The notes under the pieces are model-generated. The model did no database searches. It was given only the letters and a program-made list of their open reading frames with translations, and was not told the DNA's origin. 64,000 bases of DNA. It comes from Endocalyx cinctus. Its lineage: Eukaryota > Ascomycota > Sordariomycetes > Amphisphaeriales > Apiosporaceae. Below are positions 1 through 11,253 of the stretch, one piece after another. A program made the translations under genes and the position numbers. Numbering within the stretch: the first letter of the stretch is position 1; each line of letters opens with the position of its first letter. The stretch is taken from contig BCKC01000002.1 in the NCBI GenBank assembly GCA_001600455.1, forward strand, positions 2,928,171-2,992,170, in the 5' to 3' direction.

Positions 1-741
1 ATACTCCATACGTTCCGTACGTGCCTCAACAACACCTCAACAATGAATTAAATGTAGTGTATAGTCTATATACCGCATACGTACTTAATAAGAAGATATA
101 TACACTACTATGTATTGTACATACGTGTAGTCCACTGGTACAGGGTATAGGGGAATTTTGATGCGGAGTGGTGGAGTACAGTACACTATGAGTATTGCTT
201 AGGTAATATGAATCTATACTACCTAAGTATACTGGCTAGAGTACTGTAATAGCCCTAAGTTAAGCGGTAGTATAAGATAAGATATCGGAGATAATAGATT
301 TTACTTAGGTAAAGTATCCATTCCTATGTTCATCATTTTACACACTACTGTGAGCTATCTTGTATCTCTCTAATACTGTACGTACCATACGTACGCGTAG
401 ATATCATTACTCCGTACTTCGTACTCTGTACATTGGTTACATCTACCGATATCGAAGCACACGCCCAGTGGCGACCTTTCATCAATTCTTTTATTTCTCT
501 TTTCGTTATCAAAAAAATATTTCCTAAAGTGGATTAGTCTTAAATAATCCTTTTTTATTCATTTTCTATTGGAAAATGGCGTCGGAGGGGGAAAGACATA
601 AAGGTAGGGGCCATGTCAGACGTGACAAATTTGGCAATAAGGCGGAAATTATTGATTTGATAACATCATCCATCAGCTACCCAAACTAACGCCTCATGAT
701 ATACAGACGACGAGGCTACCATCAACGTCGCTTCGAAAAAG
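1..741. other. Gene-free left edge, upstream of SGF73
   Basis: No coding signal is visible. The stretch is AT-rich with many short words such as ACCTAAGTA and TACGTA, and one exact TACTCCGTA at 408-416, a word that recurs between genes across the window. The last 250 bases probably contain the SGF73 promoter; I see no clear TATA box. Confidence 0.5.
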
Positions 742-2184
742 ATGTCAAAAGATAAACCAAACGGAATGATCAAATTAAAAAGAAGTGTGCCTAAGCACAC
801 GAAACCAGGAAATTGGAGAGATGGAAGTGTTGCCGATGGTATGTTTTTCTTTTTCTTTTTTCTTGTCTCTCTTCTTCTATATTATCTAAATCATCGCGTT
901 CTGTTATTACTATGATAAAAATATTGACAAAAAGCATCGCTTTTAGATGACCTAAAATCTAAACTCCCCAGAAGTCCTAAAGTACTCGTCGGCGCGAATT
1001 CACCTAGCCCCGTCATCAACCAACTCGATGAAAATTCCTGGGAAACTTTCTCAACCGGCCGCCCGCTCGAAGATAACCTGAATCTACAACAATGCAAGCA
1101 CTGCAGGAAAGGTATAATCAAGACGGCGGCGAAAGGCCATATCGCGCAATGCTTGAAAATTAAGAAGGAGAAAGCACAGCGCAAGAAGGAGGCCAGGGAG
1201 GCGAGAGAGAGAGCCAAGGAGCAAGCCCGAGAAGAGGAGGCCCGGAAGGCGAACGAGGACGGCGACGGGAGAGATAACGACGATAGCGACGACGATGACG
1301 ACGACGGCGATAAGAAAACTTCCAAATCGTCCAAGAAAGTCGGAGGCAAAAAGCCGGACGGCGAACCGAAGGGCAAGAAACGCAAAGCAGACGGCGACGC
1401 CGATAAGGGACCTAAAAGCAAAAAGAAGAAGGAAGAGCCGAAGCCGAAGGTGCCTAAGCCCAAGGGTAAGTAGACGACGGGACGGTTGAACGAATATGTA
1501 TCGACGATGACGGCAGTGACTGACAATCGGGTTTAGGACCTGTTGATGTTGAGAAGCAATGTGGTGTCTTGTTGCCCAACGGTCAGCCGTGTGCAAGATC
1601 ATTGACTTGCAAAAGCCATAGTATGGGAGCAAAACGTGCCGTTGCCGGTCGATCACTTCCCTACGATATGCTCCTCGCCGCCTATCAGAAGAAGAATCAG
1701 GCAAAACAGCAGAGTAAGTCAAACGCTACCAACAAACCTTTAAGTTTCACGTCGGTTTTAACCAATAATGGCAACAGAAGCTGCATTGGATGCGAATGCC
1801 CCTCTCGAAGACGACGACGACCCGAATGCCGGCCCTATAGATTCGGACGAGGAGACGGCGGCCGTCATGGGGGCCTTGGCTCGCTGGAATCCTCAGCCTG
1901 TCATATCACAGCCATCATACGCTCCCATAAAGCGGACATATCAACTTGCGCGACTTCACGAGCAGCTTCAGACTGCCACTAACGGTGGACGAACCAATAT
2001 CTTCAAAGTGGTTGGCTATGGTGCACAGAAACTTCCAGATAGCCATCACGACTTTATGGATTTGGATGATGCCCCGGGCGAACCAGATGTTTCATCCATG
2101 GTAGGCGGCGCCAGCGTTAGACGTTCGTCCAGCTTCAGCATCCAGGCTGCGTCACGACGACAATCAGTAGCTAGCCGAACATAG
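742..2184 (+). CDS. SGF73: SAGA complex subunit Sgf73 (ataxin-7 / SCA7 family)
   Basis: Sgf73 anchors the deubiquitinase module (Ubp8-Sgf11-Sus1), which removes ubiquitin from histone H2B, to the SAGA co-activator in the nucleus. Four exons are proposed: 742-838, 947-1465, 1537-1713 and 1778-2184, giving 399 residues with all phases matching. An N-terminal C2HC zinc finger is seen (C82, C85, H97, C101). The SCA7 domain signature C-x9-C-x5-C-x2-H is at C214, C224, C230 and H233. Between them lies a long charged Lys/Glu/Asp-rich linker (about residues 102-205), and the C-terminus is Ser-rich and acidic. The start is the first ATG in frame with the zinc-finger exon and is preceded by an A-rich context. 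Family assignment is firm; the last intron (1714-1777) is the least certain boundary. Confidence 0.9.
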
Positions 2185-3877
2185 GAGGCCCGTAAACGTC
2201 AGTAGTACCACCTGGATGAAGAGACATGGTACGAGGCGGAAGTTAATCTGAAATTGTGTTTCATTGGCATGATTGGGCACTTATCAGGAATACGAGGTTC
2301 ATGATAGGAGTAAGGCATCACAGGATAGGGAACGGTAGGGCTATTCACCAACGAGGATCGGCGTAAAGGATTGGATTCCTTTTATTGTTTTCGACTTGAC
2401 CCTCTGTTTAGCATATAATCGGTTTACGACATTGGGCAGCAGATGCATCAGTGTATTAGGTCGGGTTAAAGTCTGGGTTAGGCGTCTCTCCTGTTTATTA
2501 TTTTTTTTTTTTTCGTTTGTCCTTCGTCTTCAGCGAACTCGTCCTACTACACACACTGTACTTTATCTACTTTGCAGACTTGGCATGATACCCCCTTGAT
2601 TATTATACAAATTGAGTCCAACTTCTTGTGATTATGTGATTATCCCGTTGTATTCCTCATCACTCAGAGCGTCCTTCCTTATTATCATTCTTTCTTTAAG
2701 GAAAAAAAAGGATGCCCTGATAAGACTGGTATCCATATGGAACACATGGCAGAATACGTGTCGATGCCTAACTATAGTAGATCCCACTTACTCCCTTGAC
2801 TAGATATATGCGATTGGTGGATTGTTGGAGGTTGGTAAAAACTGAGCACCCAGTCAGCCAGTAAGACATTCAGACGGTATTTCTCTTGCAGCGGCTGAAT
2901 TTTGTTTGATAGTAAAAAGGCGTACGTAGACAGAGTAGATGCCTTGAAATCCCTTTGGCTCTTGAGAATTGAGGTGATCTGACTGACTGACCCCTGAAAG
3001 CCGGGCTGCACAGGGAACTTGGCTGCTTGGATCTACACTACTCTCCGTACAGTAGAAGTGATAACCCGGCTTCCCGTTTACATGTTGGGTGGGGTATATA
3101 CCGTTGCTGATTTGGTGGGGGTGGGGAAAGGGAATTCTCATGGATTGAAGTTGATGACGTCTTCAAGGAATTGATTCGTTCGATCTCCCTTTTCATTTCT
3201 TCGTCTTTCCTGATATTCAAACCTCGGGTGTAATATATCACTTTGCTATGTAAATAAGTACAATACTATAATAAGAGTGAGTGGACCTAACCACATAGTT
3301 AGCATCCCTCCCCAACCAACAAACAAATACGACCTCAGCACACAACAAAAAGACTGGAACGAGCCCACCCATCACTCTCTTCACGGAGTGTGATATTCTT
3401 TCTATTTATGAGCTGGCCCAATGAAATTGTAACATATCCATTTCAGATCTCCATATTCTCATATGTGCTGGCCATTCTTTATCTGCCTATGTAGCAAATA
3501 TCGTCGATTCTCACTGATTATTTGATTCACTACTGGTTACCCACTGTATCGGATACCTTGATCAAGACTCTCTTCGGTCTTCCCTCTATCACCCGGTTGG
3601 GTGCTTGGCTTGACTGGTACTCGCATTCACATGTCCATGTAGACAAACGCTCATCAGGGAGTCTCGCTGCATCTTGGGCTGTGTCGTCTCTCCAACGAGA
3701 AATACGGAGGGTAGTACGAATGCTCCCTCCCTCCCATGTGGATAGATAAAATTCACGATCAAAGATCGACAAATACAGATAGACAAAGCTAGATATAAAA
3801 TCCACTCTATTTTTTTGATTAAAAGAGGGCGTTAATTTGTCTCTTTTTCTTTTCCTCTCCTTTTTTTTTTTTCCACC
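2185..3877. other. Intergenic region, SGF73 3' flank and carrier promoter
   Basis: No supported gene. It contains homopolymer T runs around 2500 and, just before the carrier start, a long pyrimidine tract (about 3838-3873), the usual leader composition for an expressed fungal gene. Confidence 0.5.
3794..3800 (+). promoter_or_regulatory. Possible TATA box of the carrier gene
   Basis: TATAAAA lies 78 bases upstream of the ATG at 3878, a plausible spacing for a fungal core promoter when the pyrimidine tract between them is the transcription start region. This rests on sequence match only. Confidence 0.35.
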
Positions 3878-5728
3878 ATGGCCTCTTATTATTACAACTT
3901 GCAACAACAGCAAGCCCCCAGCAGCAGCCCCTCCAGCCCCACCTCCATTTCGACAACGAAACTGCTCCAGGCCCTTCACCACGCCCTATCCGGCTCCACG
4001 GGAACGCTTATATCAACATGCGGTCTGTACCCTCTGTCGCTAGTTATCACGCGCCTGCAAGTGCAGCGACAGCTCCTTCGCGAAGGCAAGTTGTCGCGCG
4101 GTCGACGACCCACTCCTCGTCCGGCCGGGTCCGAACGCAGTCTCAGTCCACCTTCAGCAGCGACGATTACCACCACCACTACCCATCCCGACGGGAGCAC
4201 AGAAAATCCGCAAGAAACAGCGGCGGAAAATACGGGGGCGGAAGGAGTGGAGGTGGGCCAGGAACCGAGATCTCCACGTCGACCTCTTTCACCGCGAGAT
4301 CCGTCTCGACGCTCACGACGAGCGCAATCGGCGGAAAGGACGGAAAAACACCCCCCGTACGATGGCATCGTCGGCGCCTTTTCGCGGATCTGGAGATCGG
4401 ATGGCGGTGGAGGTCCGAGAGCGTTCTATGCTGGCCTGGCCCAAGATGCCACCAAATCTGTCTTGGACTCTTTCCTCTTTTTTCTCTTTTATGAGTGGTT
4501 CCGGGGCGCGGCCCTGAGCCGTCGTCGTAGCGGAGGAGGTCGAGGGCACGGCGGTAATAATAATAACAAAAATAGTAGAAGTTTGGCCGCCGTCGAGGAA
4601 CTCGCCGTGGGCATGGTCGCCGGCGCTTGCTCGAGGCTCTTCACCACGCCCATATCCAACGTCGTCACGCGTCTGCAGACGGCGACGTTGGTCGTCGAAG
4701 GAGGATCGGAAGACGCCTCTAAAAGCGGTGCTACTACTCCTCCTCCTTCCGGTCCCAGCGTTCGCGAAGTCGTCGACGATATCCGTCGCGAGAAGGGGCT
4801 GGCCGGTTTTTGGGCCGGTTACTCGGCCTCGCTGGTCCTGACGCTGAACCCGGGTCTCACCTTCTTCCTGCAGGAGTTCCTGAAGAAAACGTTACTCGCC
4901 GACGCCGACGGGGCCCGCTGGGACGACCCCGGCCCGCGGACGACGTTCTTGCTGGCCGCTTGCAGTAAGGCCGTGTCCAGCCTCGTCACGTACCCGTTCC
5001 AGATCGCCAAGACGAGGTTGCAAGTCGGCGACGACGACGGGTCGAGCGCGTCGGGGTCGGGTTCGGAATCGACGTCGGAGCCGGAACCGGAACTAGAACT
5101 AGTCGACAGGGAAGCGGGGAAGCGAGAGGAAGATCTCATCGACCTGCGTCAAGAACCCTCTAAGCGCGAGAACGTCGTACCCGTCGAGGTGGTGGAGAAG
5201 AAGCTCTCGGCCGTTAAAAGGGCCGTGGCCGAGCGCAGCGGCGTCTTCGGGACCGTCGCGCACATCGCGAGGACCGAAGGCGTCGGCGCCTTGTACGACG
5301 GCGTGCTGGCCGAGCTGCTGAGGGGTTTCCTCGGTCACGGCACTACCATGCTGGCTAAGGATGTCGTGCATAAGCTGCTGTTCAAGCTGTACTTCGTCCT
5401 CGCGGCGCTGCTCGCTAAGCTCAAGGTTCCGTCGTCATCCTCGGAGCGGGCCGTTGACCGATGGGAAGAACCTCGCGGTGGGGGTTATTCTGCTTCCTCT
5501 TCCTCGTTTTTCTCGTCGCCGAGAACTCCCCCTTCCTCTTCCGCGCCGCGAGATGAGGATCTTCCGAGGGCGTTGAGATATCGAACTTTCGATCATCGAC
5601 AAGAATACGCGGGAAGAAGGGGAGCGGGGAATGACGCGTTTACCGAAAGATTCGTGGCGAACGTTGCGGATGGTTCACAGCGAAGCGTGGAAGAGAGAAA
5701 GAAGAAGAAAAAGGGATGGGGTTGGTAG
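3878..5728 (+). CDS. Mitochondrial-carrier family protein, peroxisomal PMP47/ANT1 type
   Basis: A solute carrier with the threefold repeat of the mitochondrial carrier family; the PMP47/ANT1 branch exchanges adenine nucleotides across the peroxisomal membrane to fuel fatty-acid activation. It is one intronless frame of 616 residues with a strong start context (CCACCATGG). The three repeat signatures are near residues 51-61 (YPLSLVITRLQ), 257-267 (TPISNVVTRLQ) and 372-382 (YPFQIAKTRLQ). In all three the usual acidic residue of Px[DE]xx[KR] is replaced by S, N or Q, as happens in peroxisomal members. Unusual features are a Ser/Pro/Arg-rich insert (about 67-158), an Asn/Gly run (about 218-232), an acidic Ser/Glu insert (about 385-440) and a Lys-rich tail. 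The usual family length is 300-400 residues. The substrate is inferred only. Confidence 0.8.
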   Translation: MASYYYNLQQQQAPSSSPSSPTSISTTKLLQALHHALSGSTGTLISTCGLYPLSLVITRLQVQRQLLREGKLSRGRRPTPRPAGSERSLSPPSAATITTTTTHPDGSTENPQETAAENTGAEGVEVGQEPRSPRRPLSPRDPSRRSRRAQSAERTEKHPPYDGIVGAFSRIWRSDGGGGPRAFYAGLAQDATKSVLDSFLFFLFYEWFRGAALSRRRSGGGRGHGGNNNNKNSRSLAAVEELAVGMVAGACSRLFTTPISNVVTRLQTATLVVEGGSEDASKSGATTPPPSGPSVREVVDDIRREKGLAGFWAGYSASLVLTLNPGLTFFLQEFLKKTLLADADGARWDDPGPRTTFLLAACSKAVSSLVTYPFQIAKTRLQVGDDDGSSASGSGSESTSEPEPELELVDREAGKREEDLIDLRQEPSKRENVVPVEVVEKKLSAVKRAVAERSGVFGTVAHIARTEGVGALYDGVLAELLRGFLGHGTTMLAKDVVHKLLFKLYFVLAALLAKLKVPSSSSERAVDRWEEPRGGGYSASSSSFFSSPRTPPSSSAPRDEDLPRALRYRTFDHRQEYAGRRGAGNDAFTERFVANVADGSQRSVEERKKKKKGWGW

Positions 5729-6274
5729 GACGAGAGGATGTTTTGTTTTGTTCCATATTTTGTACGAGTGTAATTGTGTGATGTATTGCTATCATTAGCG
5801 TTGTTAGCGTTCTTGTTCTGGGTCTATTTCTTTTCTTTTCTTTTCTTTTTGGTTGTATTCATGGAAAACCTGTCTGTTTTTTTTTTTTTTTCACTATTAG
5901 GGCTGGCATTGTAATTGGGTATACGGTGTGGTTAGAAGAAGATACATAAAAAAAAAGGTGTACGTGTGTGCGAGCGTTATGTTTTGGAGATTTGAGTCTG
6001 AATTCACAGGCACCCGATGCCCCTAGGGTCATTGTATGATAATAATACTGTCTTTAATGGGGTTTTGTAGGATGGGTATTTTCTTGATCGGAAAAAAAAA
6101 TCGTATTAGAGAATAGTGAATTCTCTCTTCATGTTATAGATTCTCTATAGGGCGTCCGTGATGCCCCCAGATTAGATCTAGGTTAGATCAGGCTTTATAA
6201 TTCTATTTCTTAAGCCAACATCATCGTCTCGTCTTCGCAAAAAGAGGAATGCCAGTTTTCTCTTTGTTTATGTC
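5729..6274. other. Convergent 3' ends of the carrier and NOSIP genes
   Basis: Tail-to-tail gap of 546 bases. It is T-rich, with a TTTTC pentamer run near 5826-5850 and a T tract near 5877-5892. No gene is seen; it should hold the polyadenylation sites of both neighbours. Confidence 0.5.
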
Positions 6275-7631
6275 CTAACACTGGAACGAAACGCCCAACT
6301 TCTGCACCTGGCTCGCGCCGGCGGCGGAAAATCCGGTACCTTCGCAACTGAGCTCGACGAGTCCCGGCTTGATTTTCTCTTTATCCTTTTCCTTATCCTT
6401 CTTCTTCTTCTTTTTCTTTTTCTCCTTTTGGTCGTTATCGTTGCCGTTTTTCTCTTGCGACGTTTCCTCCTCTTCCTCCCTCTCGAATAACTCAGCGTCG
6501 CAGACGTAGCACCTTATTTCGTTATTTCGCCCCGACGTTGAAGATGCGTGAGGATCTAACTCGGGCCGCATGAACTTATCGACGCAGCTACCACAGAGTA
6601 CGTGGCCGCAAGGTTTAGCCAGCATCGCCCTCGAAGCGTTACTCAGCCCCTTTTTACAGGCGGGACATATTATTGTTTTTCCGTCGTGACTATTACTATT
6701 GCTTCTACCCCCTTCTCTCTGGTCTTCCTCGGCGAAATGAATCGAGACGAGAGCGTGTAACGAGTAAGTATGCGGCTGGCTGCTGTCGCGCGAAGCTGGA
6801 CACGTGGGCACCGTCTTCCGCTTCTCGACCACGGCGTGAAGCGCGTCCCGCGCGTTCGAGGTCGGCGTCACCGACGGCGTCCAGAACGACGGCAACTTCG
6901 GCTTCGACCCGGCGGCTTTCTCTTCGTCGAGGGCGCGGCGGGCCCGCGCCCGGTCCGACGCCGCGATTCTCGCCAACTCTTCGGCGTCTATCTCGAACTT
7001 GCGCTTGCGCGAAGCCGAGTCTCCCCCCGCCACATTGTTTTCTTCTTCTTTATCTTCTATTATCACGCCTTCCTTCTTCGAATCGCGCTTCTCGAGGGAT
7101 GTTGACGTAGACGCGGAGGAGCTTGTCGTTTTTTTGAGATGGTGTTCGAGTCCGTGCTGCGTCAGCTCGAACTCTCGCACGGCCCTAGCCCGTTCCTCCT
7201 CCTCGCGACGGGCGCGCTCCTCTTCCTCTTCGCGATTCTCGTTCTCGCGGGCCGACTTCGACCGGCGGATCTCCTTCTTCTGGGAGAGGATGTCGCTGAG
7301 GGCGCACTCGCGGCAGAAGACGTCGCCGGCCGGGCAGGAGACCGGATCGCGCGCCGATTCGAGGCAGAGCCGGCACGAGGCGAACGATAGGAAGGACTCG
7401 CGCGTCAGCCGCGCCGAGTTGGAGCCCCAGGCGCGTCGGGCTAGGTCTCGCTCGTGGGAGGTGAAGACGGCGCGGGAGGTGTTGCGTTTACCTGTAGATG
7501 GGAGAAAAAAAATTTACGTTAGCTTACTTTTCCTACGTTATTTCTTTCAATGGGGAGGGAACGAGGTATCTATTTGAAAAATAGATCTCTAGCCATATCA
7601 TTATAATTAATTGATACTTACTATGAGACAT
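6275..7631 (-). CDS. NOSIP-like RING/U-box protein
   Basis: Homologue of nitric oxide synthase-interacting protein, a nuclear/cytosolic RING-type E3 ubiquitin ligase that in several organisms associates with the spliceosome. The gene has a 10-nt first coding exon (7631-7622, coding ATG TCT CAT A), an intron 7621-7492, and a long exon 7491-6275, giving 408 residues. The N-terminus MSHSKRNTSRAVFTSHER is typical of the family. A first zinc/RING-like half-domain (CRLC...CPAGDVFC) follows, then a Glu/Arg coiled coil. A C-terminal C4-type RING has CPAC, CGH, CGSC and CYVC motifs, followed by a Lys-rich run. The start decision depends on the tiny first exon; without it the protein would begin at an internal Met and lose the conserved N-terminus. 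It is divergent with tafazzin. Confidence 0.87.
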
Positions 7632-8120
7632 ATTGTCGTTCTTTATATATACAATTGTATATATAAGAGAGCAGACAAAGCAGTTTGGGTCAAGATTTGG
7701 AAGGGTTGATAATGGTACGTTGTACAGGTATAATTTATTAGTGGATAGATAGAGCTGAAGCTACCCCTGTAGCTTTACGCATAGGGTACAACACCAAGTA
7801 CCTACCGGCCAGTGAGCTTGTGCTACCAGTACCTGAACTGTTGAACTGTCACCGGTATTTATCCGGAGATTTAATCATCGTGCCTGTCAGTTTATTTCCA
7901 TTTCAGTTACATACTTAAAGCAGGTGGTCGTTACAGTAATAAACGAGGCATGTTATAAATACTTAACATGTAGCTTGTTGCTGTTATTTAGTATAATTAT
8001 TTAATTTTCTTGATTTTCATGTTTTTTTTTTATTAGGTGATATGCCTGACGTTCGTTTAATTTCCACTTGCGAAGCCTTCATTCATGGCTGGTAACATCA
8101 GTACTAAACAAGTTTAAGAC
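7632..8120. other. Divergent promoter region NOSIP / TAZ1
   Basis: A 489-base gap separating the starts of two divergent genes. It holds AT-rich DNA, a TATATA-rich palindromic stretch at 7646-7662, and a T run near 8023. No coding signal. It must contain both promoters. Confidence 0.5.
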
Positions 8121-9522
8121 ATGTCTAATTCTCACCCAAACTCCAAGTTGCCTCTACAGCAGCCAAGTCTACCATGGAGAATAACTACATCTATTTCCAC
8201 GGGCTTGACGGTTGCCCTTTCTCGTGGGTTTTTATATGGGCTAAACACGGTTGAAGTTTCTGGTCTCGATAGATTTCTAGAAATTCTGGATCGGAGAAAA
8301 AATGTTGAGGGTAGACAGCGAGGTCTTCTTACTGGTGAGTACGAGGATCATGATATTTTCACTTTGGATGATGCGATATCCTTTTCTCCTTTTTTCTGGT
8401 CCAGTTACTTGATTAAGGGGCAAGGGGAGAGGAAACCCCAAAGAAAATAACAAGTACTAATACGAATATACAGTATCAAATCATGCTTGCGTGTGAGTCT
8501 ATTGTGAAATTCCGGATTATCTTCCTATATTCTTCTCGATGCTGACATTTATAGAATTGATGACCCTATCATGTGGGGCGTGTTACCTTTGCGTTACGCA
8601 TTCAACCCTTCGAATCTGAGATGGGGCTTAGGAGCTCATGATATTTGCTTCAAGAATAAGTGAGTGAGAAATCCCGACTCCCAGCTTCGTGAGAGCTCCA
8701 TATCCGTTCTGACTTACGTCATACGGTAGGATGGCGGAACCTCTCTTTTCTGCCGGTCAGGTGCTGCCTACCCACCGGTTCAGGTATTCTCCTCATGGAG
8801 GTATTTTACAGCCCACTATGGTGCAGGCTATCCGGCTGCTTTCTTCGCAGCCCTTTGTGAGCACTCCACTGGAGCCGACATCAACAGATAAGAGTCGAGA
8901 TATACCAGATCCCTTCACCCTGGGAAACCTTACCTACACTACGAATGGCACAGACAGATACGTTGCGCCTTCAGTATATTCACGAAATCGCTTCAGTTGG
9001 GTTCACGTTTTTCCGGAGGCCTGCGTGCACCAGCATCCTCAGATGTTCGTACGCTATTTCAAATGGGGCGTGTCCCGATTGATACTAGAAAGCGAGCCTA
9101 TGCCTGAAGTTCTACCTATATTCGTCGATGGTACTCAAAATTTTATGCCCGAAAATAGGGGCTTCCCGCGATTTATACCCCGTGGCGGTGTTAAATTCCG
9201 AATGGCGTTTGGCGAGCTTGTAGACACCGAGAAGACATTTGGCGATCTAAGGGCACGATGGCAGGAGTTGGTACGGAAGGAAAATAAAACTCTAGCTATG
9301 GGCGAGCTCACAGACGAGCTCAAATACGGAAAAGAGGCTGTATCTTTAAGGATAGAAGTCGCGAAGAGGATGCGAGACGAGGTTATGAAAGTTCGCCGAA
9401 GTATGGGTTATCCGGACGAAGAGAAACCTTATCTCGAGCTGGCTGAGACCTGGGCAGATGAACCTACCAAAAATAAGTTCAAGAGTAATGTTGATGATAG
9501 CTTAGTGAATAAGAAGGACTAG
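8121..9522 (+). CDS. TAZ1: Tafazzin, cardiolipin-remodelling lysophospholipid acyltransferase
   Basis: Tafazzin moves acyl chains between phospholipids and lysocardiolipin at mitochondrial membranes, giving mature cardiolipin. Four exons: 8121-8334, 8474-8492, 8555-8659 and 8730-9522, joining in phase to 376 residues. The 19-nt second exon restores the acyltransferase motif: after splicing the protein reads NHACVIDDP, with catalytic His75 and Asp80 (H-x4-D). Exon 3 supplies DPIMWGVLPLRY, a tafazzin hallmark, and exon 4 the rest, including HVFPEACVHQ and a Lys/Glu-rich C-terminus. A hydrophobic N-terminal stretch (about 19-40) fits interfacial membrane insertion. Annotation that skips the microexon would give a dead enzyme or two separate genes. 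Confidence in family and splicing is high. Confidence 0.93.
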
Positions 9523-10260
9523 GTGATATATTTGGAAAAAGAAAAAAAAAAGGATAAGAGCAAGTTCAAGAAGGAAACTGAAAAGATTGTTACTTCCAAG
9601 CCTCCCCTAGAGCTATAGTATTAACCTGTATACCTCTTTCTTAAAAACATTTAATTATTGGAAGATACAATAGCATACAGGCAATTTTCATTGTACATAC
9701 AGGTAGGTAATAAATGTTTGCTATTGGAAATAGCGTTACATACACTCAAATACAATAAGGGAATCTTTTTTCACCATTCTTCAAACATTTATGTTTAATG
9801 TGGCGCAAACATATGGCGAGGTGTGGCGCAAAGCTCGAGTGGGTCTATTTGTTCAAGTTAATAAGGTTACTGTGTACACGACACGCGGTAATTGGCCCCT
9901 CCAAAAGTAATCAACCTCTCATGGTAATAAATACGCCCATATGTATACTTCAAAGAAATCATCGTCGTTATTCTATTTGTTTTCAAAGACGGCGCTTTAA
10001 CTATCAACATTTACTTTTATATAGAATTGTCCTCTCTCCAATAATACCATATCCCAATTTTATCAATACATAAATAAAAATGTTGGTCGATGTAAGTATC
10101 TCTTTCCCACTCCTTACTGTGTACTCTCTATCGCATTGCCAAAGCGCATCTGCATTCCGCCCTTCTTTGATGTTCTTTAAAACACGTTCATCGATTCTAT
10201 AAAGTTTTATTCTTATCTTTGAGCTCATTACTATACATTCTGCTGTTCTACTCGACGTCG
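9523..10260. other. Intergenic, TAZ1 3' flank and TAF14 promoter
   Basis: AT-rich, with an A run right after the tafazzin stop (about 9541-9550). Short open frames here show no family resemblance. Nothing further seen. Confidence 0.5.
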
Positions 10261-11253
10261 ATGGATTCGGCGCGTCGGCTAATCACAATGACTGTCATAC
10301 AGCGCAAAGTTAAGCTCGTCACGGAGCAACACAATATGTAAGTCGCGATCGCCTACTTTCTACCCTGCTTTCTTTACGCGTTTTTTTTTATAGTCATCGA
10401 TAGCCGTGGGAGAGAATTCTGACATTTTTACGTTTGTTTTTATTTCTAGTGATAAACCTTCACCTGTTCCCGAATTCCCCATGAAGGAATGGAGTGTGCG
10501 CGTCTTCATGGTTGACGAAGATGGTAAGGAGCATCCTGCCAAGTGCTTCCAGAAGGTTACCTATAACCTGCATCCGTCGTTTGAGAACCCGAACCAGAGT
10601 ACGTAAATCAGGAACAAATTTTCCGAGTCTGAAAAGTTGTATTCAAAACCAAGTTGCGCATTCTAATAACCCTTTCTTATGAAGCTTTCCATGAACCCCC
10701 GTTCATCTGCAAAAATGAAGGTTGGGGTGAATTCGAGATGTCAATCGAGCTCTACTACACCGAGAAGACGAAGATCACCGTCTACCATGATCTAAATTTT
10801 CAGTCAAACACGTACGACTCGATCCAGAAGGTTTCTTTTAAGAATCCTTCTATGGCCTTGCTCAACATCCTCCGAGAGACCGGCCCGGTTCCCGTAGACG
10901 ACGATGCGAAACCAAAATCCCGTAAGACCGGAGAAGGCAAGAAGAAGCAGCAAGAAGCTGAGGAAGCCAAGATAGAGCGTATGGGAGACGCTCTGGCTTC
11001 GTTGCAAGAGGAGGATCTTCTTATCGTCGTCCAAATGATACATGACCATCGAGCCAGTGATACATACATTAAAAACGACGTCGAGCACGGAGAGTTCGTT
11101 GTTGATCTATATACCATGGGCGAACCTCTCACTTCTATGCTGTGGGAATGGCTGGTATGTGCCTGCCTTGATTAATAGATTCTATCGTTACTGCGTGACT
11201 AATATATTTAATTTATCTTTTAGGTCAACAACGGCAAGGTATCATCGGCTTAG
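10261..11253 (+). CDS. TAF14: YEATS-domain protein Taf14
   Basis: Taf14 is a small nuclear protein shared by TFIID, TFIIF, SWI/SNF, INO80 and NuA3; its YEATS domain reads acylated histone H3 and its C-terminal ET domain binds partner peptides. Four exons: 10261-10337, 10450-10598, 10685-11154 and 11224-11253, giving 241 residues with matching phases. YEATS-type motifs after splicing include FPMKEWSVRVFMVDEDGKE, YNLHPSFENPNQTF and EPPFICKNEGWGEF, in the same order as yeast Taf14. A Lys-rich linker follows, then the ET-type end: EEDLLIVVQMIHD, NDVEHGEFVVDLY and a final WEWLVNNGKVSSA. The last coding exon is only 30 nt. Two ATGs (10261 and 10288) are possible; the upstream one is used because it is first, but yeast homology begins near the second. 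Confidence 0.9.

Noticed and set aside
891..1722. Two long overlapping minus-strand frames
   Set aside because: They are Leu/Ser/Phe-rich shadows of the Lys/Asp/Glu-rich linker of SGF73.
10081..10100. Possible upstream first exon of TAF14 (ATG near 10080 followed by a GTAAGT)
   Set aside because: No good acceptor exists before the ATG at 10261 that would join it in frame, and the downstream ATG already matches the family start.
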